Assembly (NCBI GenBank): GCA_036645935.1
Contig: JAVXNE010000002.1
Location: 62,001 to 126,000, forward strand
Length of the DNA: 64,000 bases
Direction: 5' to 3'
Source: JAUNBN01 sp036645935
Lineage (GTDB): Bacteria; Bacillota; Clostridia; Oscillospirales; Ruminococcaceae
The stretch's first letter is position 1. Each line of letters opens with the position of its first letter. The notes under the pieces are model-generated. The model was not told the DNA's origin, ran no database searches, and saw only the letters and a program-made list of their open reading frames with translations. Shown piece after piece: positions 36,002 to 45,395 of the stretch. The position numbers were made by a program, and so were the translations under genes.

Positions 36002-37190
36002 CTTTTTGATTCTCCTGCAATTCTTCGTTTTTCAGCTTCAGCAATGCGTCTTCCAGTTTGATGCTCTCTTTTTCCCAGCATAGATCGTTTTTCGCTTTGA
36101 TAAGATTCTTTTTAAACCTGTCATACATCAGATTGTCGGTTTTCATTTTAATAACGCAGCTCGTAAGCTTTTCCACATCGGACGGATTGCATGTCAAGCC
36201 TATGTCATATTCTTCTGTGATTCGCTTCATCTCTGGAAAATCCGAAGCGATAATCGGTGTCATACTTTGTATGCTCTCGAAAAATTTGTTGGGCAATGCA
36301 AAATAATAACTTTTGCATGTGCTCAACATTGTTGAAACTTCAACATCAACGGCTCCTGCATATTTCCAGATATCGTTGCGCGCAACGGCCGGAATAAACA
36401 ACAGTCTTTCCGCAACGCCCTGTTCGTCTGCAAGCTTTTTCAAGGAATCGACGTAATTTTCTTCTCCATATCCCATAATAACTCCGCAAACGCCATCACA
36501 TTTTGCAATGACACGTATGAAGTGCTCTATACCGCGATTGCTTTGCATTCCGCCGTGGTACATAGCCAGAAATGTCTCGTCCGGCCACTGCTTCTGAGCT
36601 TTGATCCACTTCTTTTTTTGCTCGATGATTTCCGGATCAAGATTCCATTTTGGCGGGGTGCTTCTGATAACCAGCGGCTTGTCCTGCAGTGCGTGTATCC
36701 TCTGAGTTTCATCGGCTATGCTGTCGTTTACCATTATATTCAGTGCACAACGTCTCATCAGAAAACCCTCAAGGTGCTTGTAGTACCAAACCCAAAAAGG
36801 GCTGCGCGCTATATTTCTGCCCATCTCAAATTCGTGCGCATCGTAAATAAGCTTGGGGCGCTTTTGCTTCGGCATGAACAACGTGGACAAGTATCCGGGA
36901 ACCAATGCAATGATATCGTGGCAGCTGATAATGTCCGCTTTGAACAGTCGTATTCTCTTTATCAAACCGTAATACAGAAAAAAGAAATAGACATATTTGA
37001 TTCCGTAAATCTTTGGAAACGGTCTGCAGCTGTGAAATGTTATTCCGTCTGCCGAAAATATCTCGCCATCAGTATCACCCAGGCTGAGCACATGTGTCTC
37101 AAAACCCACCTTTGCTGCCGTTGCAATCTCCCGCAGATCCCGTGACTCTCTGCCGCTGATTTGATTCATCACTACTTTTAAATATACCAT
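35994..37190 (-). CDS. GT4-type glycosyltransferase
   Basis: 398 residues from the ATG at 37190 (AAAAGGA upstream). The longer frame to 37421 lies in the dead epimerase gene and is not used. GT-B fold with CHDIIALVPGY, IYDAHEFEMGR and a C-terminal ALPNKFFESIQSMTPII segment, the nucleotide-binding EX7E-like region of retaining GT4 enzymes. Acceptor and donor unknown. Confidence 0.8.
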   Translation of the reverse strand: MVYLKVVMNQISGRESRDLREIATAAKVGFETHVLSLGDTDGEIFSADGITFHSCRPFPKIYGIKYVYFFFLYYGLIKRIRLFKADIISCHDIIALVPGYLSTLFMPKQKRPKLIYDAHEFEMGRNIARSPFWVWYYKHLEGFLMRRCALNIMVNDSIADETQRIHALQDKPLVIRSTPPKWNLDPEIIEQKKKWIKAQKQWPDETFLAMYHGGMQSNRGIEHFIRVIAKCDGVCGVIMGYGEENYVDSLKKLADEQGVAERLLFIPAVARNDIWKYAGAVDVEVSTMLSTCKSYYFALPNKFFESIQSMTPIIASDFPEMKRITEEYDIGLTCNPSDVEKLTSCVIKMKTDNLMYDRFKKNLIKAKNDLCWEKESIKLEDALLKLKNEELQENQKDG

Positions 37191-37249
37191 CGTTTTCCTT
37201 TTTTCATTCTTACCCCGGTTTGAATCTAAAGCCCCGGAGAGATACTCCG

Positions 37250-38356
37250 TCATTGCCCTATCTCCAGCAGTATGCGGGCAATCCTGCCCGCCGCGTCGCC
37301 ATCGCCATAATAATTTTTCTTTTTTGAATGGTGGATAACCGTGTGATATACGGCGCTGATTATAACATTTCTTCGGTATTTTATCAAATTGTTGAGGTTG
37401 CCATTGAGCATTTCGACCCATTCTGTCTGGTCTCTCACCGTTTCACGGCACATCCAAAAGGTATGCTTCTTTTTGCATTCCGCCAGAGTCGGTAATCACT
37501 TTTTTTGCATTCATCATCAAAAAACCCATAGCGATATATCTCGGCTCAAGAAAAATCGTGTTGCTGTATCCGTTGGTTTCTTTGAGCTTTGAAACCAACG
37601 CGGCCGATCTCGGATGAACGGGAAAACCCACCGGTAAATCCAGCTCTTCAAAAGCCTTCAAAATCTCTTCCATCTTTTCTGCGCTGTCGGCATTTTCCGC
37701 GCGGTAAATGGTCGCGCGATACCACTGCTTCGTTTTTTGGGTTTCAACGCCAAAGAGCAGTTTTACTCTGCTTAAAAAGAACGCGCCTGATGTCAGCTTT
37801 TCAGCCTGCCTTTTATAAAACAGCAGAGCATCGCACATGACGTCGCCGACGTCAAATATGTTTTCCACGATGCTTTCCTTTGCCAAATTGATAACTGCTA
37901 TCCTGTTGGGGCAAAGAGGACATCTGAAATATGCTCTGTCAATACGCGGTTCTGTTACTCCTGTATAATGCGGTTATAAGAGCGAAGCCCCGCCTTTATA
38001 TGCACAGCCTCTACATGCACAGCCTCTATATGCAACTTGCTCGCGGGAAGTGCATCCGCCAACGTGGAGTTGGTGTCCCCATAAACCAGCACACAATTGG
38101 GTTTCTCTTTTAAGTAACACTTTTTCAATTTCAATGGGCATTTGCCACGTTTTGAGGCCGTGCGAGCCCGACCCCACATTAAGACTGTAGTCCGGTCTCG
38201 GTATCAAAAGCTCAACGAAAGAACTCAAGACATGTTTTTGTCATGATGCTGTCCTGTGTAAATAAGGATTTCGGTTGATTATTCTCTCAAAATTCCGGAT
38301 GTCGCCGCTGCCTTGATAAATTGCGGCTTCGCGCCGATCACCGTCACTATTTTCAT
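37250..38356 (-). pseudogene. Dead WecB/WbpI-type UDP-N-acetyl sugar 2-epimerase
   Basis: Fragments in different frames line up with the epimerase family from start to end: KIVTVIGA then PQFIKAAA at the ATG 38356, TGQHHDKNM, GSGSHG, CVLVYGDTNSTLADALPASK, IDGAGLRS-like HIKAGLRSYNR, VGDVMCDALLFY, FPVHPR, DSGGMQKEA and the closing YYGDGDAAGRIARILL. At least four frameshifts and several stops separate them, and a 15-bp unit is duplicated in tandem at 38003-38032. In the uronate pathway WbpI would convert the GlcNAc3NAcA sugar to the ManNAc3NAcA form; that step is lost here unless supplied elsewhere. Confidence 0.88.
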
Positions 38357-38366
38357 GAAATGCCCC

Positions 38367-39686
38367 TTAATCGTCAATTAACTTATAGAATTCATCTGAA
38401 ATGCTGCTGTAAGAATATTTTTCCAGTTCTTCGTTATTTGGTTCGTATATCGTCTTTCCATCACGCAAAAACGCGTTGTACTGCTTTTCGATGTAATTCT
38501 TCAATTCCGAAAAGCTTCTCTCTGCTGTCACCTGCTCATAGCAAAACCCGATATTGCATGCATCGATTGTTTTCTTGATGGCGCTGTCTGGAATGTCTCC
38601 GCTGATTATCGCAACAATCGGTCTTTGGGCCGCCATATATTCCAAAAACTTGCCCGTCATCATTCCTGATGTGCAGCCTCTTGTGTTCCACGCTGCAAGC
38701 AAAAGGATACTGCTGTCTAACTGTGCCTTTAGCGAAGACCTGCGATCCACATAACCGCAATCCTTTGCCATATCTTCCATTCCTGCTGTTTGTGCAGCAC
38801 GAAGCATTGCACCGAAGTTTTTGCCAAGATACTTTACACTAACATGATCTTTGTCGATTGCACCTGTTTCAGTCAAATCTTTGAGTGCCCAAAATAAAAC
38901 CGACAGATCCTGCCGATTGTGATAAATTCCTCCGGTATAAGTTATAATGAACTCGGTAGGTTTAGACGCGGGTATTCCTGCTATGTCCTCTGCATCGTAT
39001 CCGTTCGTGATGACGTGGGAGTTCGATCTGTCGGAACAGCACATGTCGAACAAAACTCCGCCCGATATTCCGACAATCTCATCTGCCCTGCTAACTATCG
39101 TTCTCGTAAACGCGCTTCCTACTATGCTCGGCAACATCAAGCTAAGATTTTTATCGACAGGAGCATCACGGAAATCCGCTATCCACTTGCACTCCGGGTG
39201 TGCTTTTTTATATTTGCGCGCGATGTAATGATCTGTGTGTGGGCTGAATGTGGAAATGACTGTATCAAAATCACATTTAGAGTTTTTGACGAGCGCTCGG
39301 TAGGCTTCTTTCGCGTCGCTCTTTGATTTCATAACACGTTGGATTTCATTCAGCGACCACATTATTTTCTGCGCAATGCCCTTTTCGCCATCAATCATGT
39401 TGTCGTCCGCAGTTCTGCCGCCTATTTTTCGATTCCGCTTGCGAAACTCATAAAATCTCTCGAGACAATTTGTCACCTGGCCGCTTCCGGATTTTATGAG
39501 ATGATCGACATATTTCAAATTTTTCATGCCAATCGGATCGACATTCTGAAATATTTCAGAAGTCGTCAAAACCGTTATCTCGCAGCCGTGGTCTTTTTTT
39601 AGATACTTTGCAAGCTTTGTCGCCCGCACTGCGCCTATAACGTTCTCAGGCGCAAAATATCTGCTGACTATCAGGATTTTTTTCAT
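38367..39686 (-). CDS. GT4-type glycosyltransferase
   Basis: 439 residues, apparently intact although flanked by two dead genes. GT-B fold: VSRYFAPENVIGAVRATKLA at the start, ADFRDAP in the middle, and MMTGKFLEYMAAQRPIVA as the donor-binding region. AAGAGA precedes the ATG at 39686. It overlaps the end of the upstream remnant by 41 bp. Confidence 0.82.
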   Translation of the reverse strand: MKKILIVSRYFAPENVIGAVRATKLAKYLKKDHGCEITVLTTSEIFQNVDPIGMKNLKYVDHLIKSGSGQVTNCLERFYEFRKRNRKIGGRTADDNMIDGEKGIAQKIMWSLNEIQRVMKSKSDAKEAYRALVKNSKCDFDTVISTFSPHTDHYIARKYKKAHPECKWIADFRDAPVDKNLSLMLPSIVGSAFTRTIVSRADEIVGISGGVLFDMCCSDRSNSHVITNGYDAEDIAGIPASKPTEFIITYTGGIYHNRQDLSVLFWALKDLTETGAIDKDHVSVKYLGKNFGAMLRAAQTAGMEDMAKDCGYVDRRSSLKAQLDSSILLLAAWNTRGCTSGMMTGKFLEYMAAQRPIVAIISGDIPDSAIKKTIDACNIGFCYEQVTAERSFSELKNYIEKQYNAFLRDGKTIYEPNNEELEKYSYSSISDEFYKLIDD

Positions 39687-40516
39687 AAATTCTCTTATCT
39701 AAAAAAAGTGATTTTAAATATTTCAATGTCAAAAGCCCGTCGCATATTATACTCTTGAACTCATATACCGGTCCGTTATCTCTTAAGGTTTTCATTTTCA
39801 GCACTGCGGCCTCATCGCAAACGCCTCTCTTTTCAAAGTCTATTTTGATATCATTCTCTTCAAAAAGCAGCTTTACTGCGCTAAGGCACCATTTGCCCCG
39901 CAGAATTCCGTATTCGCTTCCATTATAATCAATCGGAGAGGGTTATCTTCCTTTATCACGTAAAATTGATCTCTTACTCTGAAGCTTCTTTTGTTCCCTA
40001 CAACTTCAAACAACCACGGGCTTTCAAAATCACGCATGAGCGAAATAAGCCGCGATCTTCTCCAAACGGCAGCTTGGCAGCTAAAACAGTGCTTCCCACA
40101 TCTCTTTTTTCTTTTAAAGCCGGGATATGCGTTGTCCCCGATGTTTTTCACGAAGGTTTTGTACAACCCGAACACTGCGATGTACTTGTCCTCCTCCATC
40201 CAATCAATACACTTGAGCACTGCGGTCACATCAACCAGCCTTACCAAAAAGAAATCGTCCGGCATCAGCAGAACATATTCGGTGTCAATCAATTTTAAGT
40301 GATCAATCATCCTCTGGCCTCATGGCACTTGCTCATCCGGGCGATAATGTCTGTGTGTTTTAATGTTAATGCCGCCATATGCAAAAGATTTGCTTTCGGC
40401 GCTCGAGGACGATATCAAACGGCATCGTGGGTCACCGGAGATTTAGTAGCTTAAAAATCGGTTCCTATGTGTCCTTTAGGCATCACAGCTTGAAATCAGC
40501 AATGTGTATTTTTCAT
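39646..40516 (-). pseudogene. Dead sugar-locus protein (glycosyltransferase-like, DDFF family)
   Basis: Fragments in different frames read as one protein: EKYTLLISSCDA after the ATG at 40516, EPIFKLLNLR and PTMPFDIVLE, then SFAYGGINIKT, IDTEYVLLMPDDFFL and, after a shift near 39900, YGILRGKWCLSAVKLLF to a TGA at 39646. Lesions include a frameshift in the A-run just after the start, at least two more frameshifts, and stops at three places where Trp would be expected. The intact longest piece is 39873-40310. I know such proteins from polysaccharide loci but cannot name a reaction. Confidence 0.75.
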
Positions 40517-40527
40517 CGCAATCCATC

Positions 40528-41493
40528 TCAACCCTGCAGAAGCTTGTTTTTAAGCTTGACCGCCATCGCAAAAAGCAGCATGCTGCTTTTTATGCCGACA
40601 ATTTTTGCGGCGACAGCGATGAGCGGCTGTGCTCTTGCCACCCGCCTGAGCAGGCTTTTATTATCGTCAAACCACTTGTCGACAATTTCTCGCTCGGATA
40701 CCGAAAATTCCCTATAATCCTGCAAGACATTGTTCAACAGCATGCAGAGATAGTTATAAACATACAGTTTCTGCGCATCACTTCTGTCTGAAAAGTAATC
40801 AAACTGGCTTTCGCAGATGTAAAAAATGTCGGTATATCTCTTGAAGTTTTTTGTCATCATAATTGAGTTTGCGCGAATGTTGTACCGATAAAAGACAAAA
40901 TCCATCAGGCAATAACTCTTCGCCGCCGTTATCATTCGCGGCGTCCACATCGCGTCTTCGCTTATCAGTCCGACTTCAAATTTCAAATTGTTTTCAGCAA
41001 GCAGTCCACGCCTTACGACATAACGCCACGCGGTCGGTGAAACCATTTTCCTTCGGAGCTCGGTGACAACTGTGTCGGTGTCACATCCGTTTATCCGGTT
41101 GCTGTCAAGGTTTGAATCGCGCTCAAATAAAGTTTTGTCACAACTCTCCTCAACGGCGGAAAAGGTTCCTATGAGCACATCGGGACGGTACGCCCGCAGC
41201 TGCTCGATGATTTTACAGAGCGCCTTTGGCAGGAGAGAATCGTCGCTGTCGAGAAACAAGCAGTATTCTCCGACTGCCGCTTCAACCCCGCAGTTGCGAG
41301 CGTCGGACAGTCCCTTGTTTTCCTTGTGAATGACAGAGATTCTCCCGTCTCTTTCAGTCCATGCGTCGCACATTTTCCAGCAGCTGTCGGGGCTTCCGTC
41401 GTCTACGAGGATCATTTCAAAATCGTCAGCACCCTGCTCGACAACGCTTTGAACACAGCGGTCGATATACCGTTCGACTTTATACACCGGCAC
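40528..41493 (-). CDS. GT2 family glycosyltransferase with a disturbed start
   Basis: 321 residues if started at GTG 41493. Typical GT2 motifs: VPVYKVERYI, the DDGSPD nucleotide site and FLDSDDSL. The natural start is probably ATG 41518, with GGGAG upstream, but that ATG is out of frame by one base: it is followed by five A where four would give MKILLSIVVPVYK. So the gene has a one-base slip at its first codons, or translation starts at the internal GTG. Everything downstream is intact. Confidence 0.78.
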   Translation of the reverse strand: MPVYKVERYIDRCVQSVVEQGADDFEMILVDDGSPDSCWKMCDAWTERDGRISVIHKENKGLSDARNCGVEAAVGEYCLFLDSDDSLLPKALCKIIEQLRAYRPDVLIGTFSAVEESCDKTLFERDSNLDSNRINGCDTDTVVTELRRKMVSPTAWRYVVRRGLLAENNLKFEVGLISEDAMWTPRMITAAKSYCLMDFVFYRYNIRANSIMMTKNFKRYTDIFYICESQFDYFSDRSDAQKLYVYNYLCMLLNNVLQDYREFSVSEREIVDKWFDDNKSLLRRVARAQPLIAVAAKIVGIKSSMLLFAMAVKLKNKLLQG

Positions 41494-41530
41494 TACAATA
41501 CTGAGCAGTATTTTTCATCACTCCCTTTAT

Positions 41531-42667
41531 TTATTTCCCGAAATACTCTTTTATCGCGGAAACAACTTCGTTCTGCTCCTCCTGCGTTATGTATGGGTGA
41601 ATCGGAAGTGACAAAACAGTTTTACACAGTTTTCTCGCGAATGTGCAGTCCATAACCTGGAACTCTTTATAATCTCTGAGCGCATTTTGATCGGACATCG
41701 TTTTAGGGTAGTAAATCATTGTCGGGATTCCCCTCGTCTTTAAAACCGCCTGTAAATCGTTGCGCTCACTTTCAGATTGAAGCGTTATCGTGTATTGCGC
41801 CCACGAGGAAGAAAATCCTTTTGGCACTGTAGGGGTCTTGACGGTGTCTTTCAGCATGTCCGTATATCGTTCGGCCGCATCGTTGACCGCATCCAGTTCG
41901 TATTGTTGAAATGCTGTCAGCTTCACACCCAACACCGCCGCCTGTATCGTGTCGAGGCGCGAATTCAGTCCCAGCCTGATGTTGTCGTATTTATCTGTTC
42001 CCCTGCCGTGAACGGCATATGACAAAATCAGCGCCGCCATGTCATCGTCATTCGTAAATACCGCTCCGCCGTCCCCATAGCATCCGAGAGGTTTTGCGGG
42101 GAAAAAGCTCGTGGTTGCGGCATCTTGCGCAAGTGAGCCTACCCTTTTTTTATTCTGCGCTCCTCCGAAGCCCTGTGCCCCGTCCTCAAGAACTTTCAGA
42201 TTGTATTTCTGGGCGATAGTATTGATTTTTTCGTAATCTGCCGGCATCCCGAAAAGATCAACAGGGATAATTGCCCGTGGTTTCAGTTTTCCGTCTGCAA
42301 TCACTTTTATTATTGCTTTCTCAAGCTTGTCGCAATCAATGTTGAATGTGTTTTCATCGACATCAACATAGATTGGAACCGCCCCGCGCTGTGCGGGAGT
42401 CTCCGCCGTTGCAAAAAAAGTGAAATCGGGCACAAAAACAGCGTCGCCGTTTCCGATTCCCCACGCCATGAGCACAAGGCTGAGCGCGTCCGTTCCGTTT
42501 GCACAGGTTATGCAGTGGCTAATTCCGACATAGTCGGCAAGCCTTTGTTCCAGTTCTTTTACCTGTTTTCCCGAAATGAAGTTTGCGTCCTCGCACACCT
42601 CGGTTATCGAACGTTCCATATCACTCTTGAGAACTTTGAATTGCTCTTTAAGGTTTCTGAATTCCAT
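41531..42667 (-). CDS. wbpE: UDP-2-acetamido-3-keto-uronate aminotransferase (WbpE-like)
   Basis: 378 residues from the ATG at 42667. DegT family with CANGTDAL, ATAETPAQ, EDGAQGFGG, the PLP-lysine motif SFFPAKPLGCYGDGG and LGLNSRLDTIQAA, all close to WbpE. It transaminates C3 of the WbpB product. It is first in the long minus-strand cargo run, 20 kb away from wbpA, wbpB and wbpD, with a promoter upstream. The open frame to 42862 upstream has no family match. Confidence 0.88.
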   Translation of the reverse strand: MEFRNLKEQFKVLKSDMERSITEVCEDANFISGKQVKELEQRLADYVGISHCITCANGTDALSLVLMAWGIGNGDAVFVPDFTFFATAETPAQRGAVPIYVDVDENTFNIDCDKLEKAIIKVIADGKLKPRAIIPVDLFGMPADYEKINTIAQKYNLKVLEDGAQGFGGAQNKKRVGSLAQDAATTSFFPAKPLGCYGDGGAVFTNDDDMAALILSYAVHGRGTDKYDNIRLGLNSRLDTIQAAVLGVKLTAFQQYELDAVNDAAERYTDMLKDTVKTPTVPKGFSSSWAQYTITLQSESERNDLQAVLKTRGIPTMIYYPKTMSDQNALRDYKEFQVMDCTFARKLCKTVLSLPIHPYITQEEQNEVVSAIKEYFGK

Positions 42668-42770
42668 CCGCCTTGTTCTCCTCATCTTAATGTGCTGCAT
42701 TTTATTCAGCATCGAAAAACATGTGAAAACTTTACCCGCTGTTCGTCGAGAAAAATTCATGATTGTTGCT

Positions 42771-42800
42771 ATTATATCATAGCAATGATCACAATCTGAA
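42771..42800 (-). promoter_or_regulatory. Candidate promoter of the island cargo
   Basis: Minus strand TTCAGA (42800-42795), 18-bp spacer, TATAAT (42776-42771), about 100 bp upstream of wbpE. A second TATAAT without a good -35 lies at 42946-42941. Confidence 0.4.
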
Positions 42801-42997
42801 CATTTGTCACTTTGAGCACAGCTTGTCCCTCTTAGCCAATGAAGAGTCTTAAGCTTGAGCACACGATAGATATTTTAAAATCCGCTTTACGCACTTGCAG
42901 TTATCTCGAAAATGACTGCAGCGTCACTCTTATTTGATTTATTATAGCATAAATACGAGCTGAGGCATAAAGCCAATAGTGAAATATAGTTTTGCAC

Positions 42998-43044
42998 AAA
43001 AGGCAGGTCTGCTCTGCCGCTGCTCACTGGAGCGCAGGCCTGCC
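42998..43044 (-). terminator. Terminator of the recombinase gene
   Basis: GGCAGG (43002-43007) pairs with CCTGCC (43039-43044), with further inner CTGC-type pairs; on the minus strand TTTTGTG follows. It is 17 bp after the recombinase stop. Confidence 0.65.
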
Positions 43045-43060
43045 GAAGACAGCTTTGACT

Positions 43061-44626
43061 CTAAAATGCCCAGTGGATAATTATCTGCTGTACGTTGGTT
43101 TGGCGATCACGCTGTCCTATTTCAATATAGTCGACAAAATAGCTGACTATCTCGCCTGTAAGCTCTTTAACCCCGAGCCATCGTTCAACTTTTTCGGACA
43201 ACTCCATGTCTTTTTCGACGTCCCGCGCACACTGTTCAAGCTGCCTTTGCAAAACAGCGCACCTCTCCTCAATACTGCTTGTTTCGGCAAGATACGCGCT
43301 GCTTATCTCCTTGAATTGTTCTGCATCAATCACCCCCTCAGACTTGTCGAGATATAGGTTTCTCATGGCTTTCTTTCGCTTTTCAATTTCTCTTTTGGCT
43401 TTTTCCATCTCACCGAACACCGCCTCGCGAGCTTGCTCCGATTTGCAGTCGCTCACCGCTTCAAGCGCAGCCTCCATATCACAACAGCTGACGATATAAC
43501 CTTTGATCTTATCCGCTATGAGCGACTCGAGAACGTCGAGCCGCATTGAGTGATTGCTCTTGCAGATTTGCGCTCCGCTCTCGTATCCTCTGCATTTCAC
43601 GTAAGACCGACCGCTTCCCAAAGACTTGGGATACACCGTCATCTTTCTCATATTGCTCCCGCAATCCGCACAACGAAGTCTGCCCGCCAGCGGATGTCTC
43701 TCCCCCGTTTTGCTCGCGCGGGTGCGATGAGAAATCACGTTCTGCACTCTCTCAAAATCCTCGCGGGAGATGATTGCCTCCTGTGTGTCCGGCACGATTA
43801 TCCACTCATCTTTTTCTGTTGGAACTGTCTGTTTTTCCTTGTAGCTCAGCTTCTTAGTTCTGCCCTGAACCATGTCTCCGGTATACATCTGCTCTCGCAA
43901 AATTCGCGCGATTGACGTGCGGTTCCAGCGGCCATCGCTTTTTTTCGCAAGGCCATTTTGATATGGAATGCCGCACAGCTGCTTGTGTAACGTGGGATTG
44001 GGAATCTTCTGTTCATTGAGCAGTGTTGTAATGTGCTGCTTGCCGTTTCCCTCAAGATAAAGCGAAAAAATTTTGCGCACAACCGCAGCGGCCTCCTCGT
44101 CGATCGCAAGCTTGCCCTTTTCGGTCGGATGCTTTTTATAGCCGTAAACCGGAAAGCCTCCTATATAATATCCGTGCTTTCTTTTGTTGTCGAATACCGC
44201 CTTAATGTTGTCCGACAGATCCTCGAGATACCACTCGTTGATAAGCCCGTTGATCTGTCTCGTCTTTTTGCTGCCTTTAACCTCGGTGTCCACATTATCC
44301 ACAATTGCGACAAAACGTATTCCCCACCGGATAAAATGCCCGTGTATATACTTCTCCACAATCTCCATATCGCGTGTGAAGCGCGACTGTGTCTTGCACA
44401 GCACGATATCAAATTTGTGCTCTCTCGCGTCATTGATCATTTTATTGAACTCGACTCGGTCCCGGTCAATTCCGCTGCAATCCTCATCGCAATAAATCCC
44501 AAAGATCTCCCACCCGTGATCAATCGCGTATTGTTCGAGCAGCGATTTCTGGTTTTGAATGCTCTCGGATTCAGTTTGTCTGTCCGCATCCTCCTTGCTC
44601 AATCTGCAATAGAGCGCAGCTTTCAT
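43061..44626 (-). CDS. Large serine recombinase (integrase)
   Basis: 521 residues from ATG 44626 (GGGGAGG 7 nt upstream). Resolvase domain at 1-140 with the catalytic Ser10 in YCRLSKED and the SRFTRDM helix; recombinase domain; zinc ribbon RCADCG ... KCRGYESGAQIC near residues 315-350; long C-terminal coiled coil around 400-470. This is the TnpX/phage-integrase-like type that joins attP and attB at a central 2-bp crossover and needs no host factor. It lies about 0.8 kb inside attR, transcribed inward, as usual for such integrases. It most likely inserted this island. Confidence 0.93.
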   Translation of the reverse strand: MKAALYCRLSKEDADRQTESESIQNQKSLLEQYAIDHGWEIFGIYCDEDCSGIDRDRVEFNKMINDAREHKFDIVLCKTQSRFTRDMEIVEKYIHGHFIRWGIRFVAIVDNVDTEVKGSKKTRQINGLINEWYLEDLSDNIKAVFDNKRKHGYYIGGFPVYGYKKHPTEKGKLAIDEEAAAVVRKIFSLYLEGNGKQHITTLLNEQKIPNPTLHKQLCGIPYQNGLAKKSDGRWNRTSIARILREQMYTGDMVQGRTKKLSYKEKQTVPTEKDEWIIVPDTQEAIISREDFERVQNVISHRTRASKTGERHPLAGRLRCADCGSNMRKMTVYPKSLGSGRSYVKCRGYESGAQICKSNHSMRLDVLESLIADKIKGYIVSCCDMEAALEAVSDCKSEQAREAVFGEMEKAKREIEKRKKAMRNLYLDKSEGVIDAEQFKEISSAYLAETSSIEERCAVLQRQLEQCARDVEKDMELSEKVERWLGVKELTGEIVSYFVDYIEIGQRDRQTNVQQIIIHWAF

Positions 44627-44704
44627 CTCTGGACCTCCCCGGCGCTTCAACAGCTTGAACTGTTCACACAATTCATCATCCTTTGCGAGTGCAAAATGCG
44701 CACA

Positions 44705-44824
44705 TCATGCATTTCGCAGCTTTGCTTTCAAATATTCCGCAATAATTATCCGAACCGCCCTGCGCAGTGCTTCGGCGTCATCACTCTTGAAATATTCTTT
44801 CACTTTCGTTTTTACCTCACTCAC
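44705..44824 (-). CDS. Small charged helical protein upstream of the recombinase
   Basis: 39 residues from GTG 44824, with AGGTG about 9 nt upstream. It begins MSEVKTKVKEYFKSDD and is predicted to be almost all helix, with alternating Lys/Arg and Glu. It ends at TGA 44707-44705. The same frame stays open after that stop all the way into the recombinase, so one suppressed or mutated stop would fuse them. I do not recognise a family. A small protein next to a serine integrase could be a directionality factor or accessory DNA-binding protein, but this is only inference from position. Confidence 0.5.
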   Translation of the reverse strand: MSEVKTKVKEYFKSDDAEALRRAVRIIIAEYLKAKLRNA

Positions 44825-45395
44825 GATAATTTCACCTCACCCAATGTGCTGAACCAGATATGGCTAACAACGACAGTTCCGTCCATTTAAAAGGGACTTT
44901 GCTGCTGACAAAGCTTGAAAAATACCATCACTGCTCTTAAAGCAAGATTCTTCGCAGCGTTCTTAATGACAACCTTTGCGGTTTGTTTATGGATAGCACC
45001 AAAACGCACAAAAAATGCCTACTTAATGTATAAGCAAGCGAATGGTATTTAATGTATACAGTGCTGCAAATGTATGTCTTCCACAAAAGGCGGCACCGCG
45101 TCACTCAAGACACGGCGCAAACCCATGCAGGACACCATTCGCTTTTTATGTCGCGGCGCGGCATCCCTTTGCCTGTTTTTTGAGGCGCTATGCAAATTCT
45201 CTGCCACCATTTTTAGCTCGAAGGTGTCGCGGTCGGATTTCAGCCCCACCACGACGATATATTTGCTTGTGCCATGCTCGCTCTTTGCTCATTCCATAGA
45301 TTTCACCGCCAACATCTTTTTCCTGAAACGCTGTTTTTTATAGATGGCGCGGGGTTTGCCCGCAAACATTTTTGCTTTTCGGAATTTCAACTTTG
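44825..45395. other. Right end of the island, no certain gene
   Basis: About 570 bp between the small ORF and attR. A minus-strand frame at 45049-45252 and a 34-codon frame beginning near 45296 are open but unsupported. No terminator was seen. It presumably holds the recombinase promoter. Confidence 0.4.

Noticed and set aside
37191..37421. N-terminal extension of the GT4 enzyme at 35994
   Set aside because: It reads into the dead epimerase gene; the ATG at 37190 has the ribosome site and the family start.
39646..40516. TGA as a Trp codon (recoding)
   Set aside because: TGG is used for Trp throughout the window, and the same remnant also has frameshifts and a TAG, so it is a dead gene.
45049..45340. 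Possible small minus-strand gene at the right island end
   Set aside because: Two short frames look partly protein-like but neither has a start with a ribosome site or a recognisable family.
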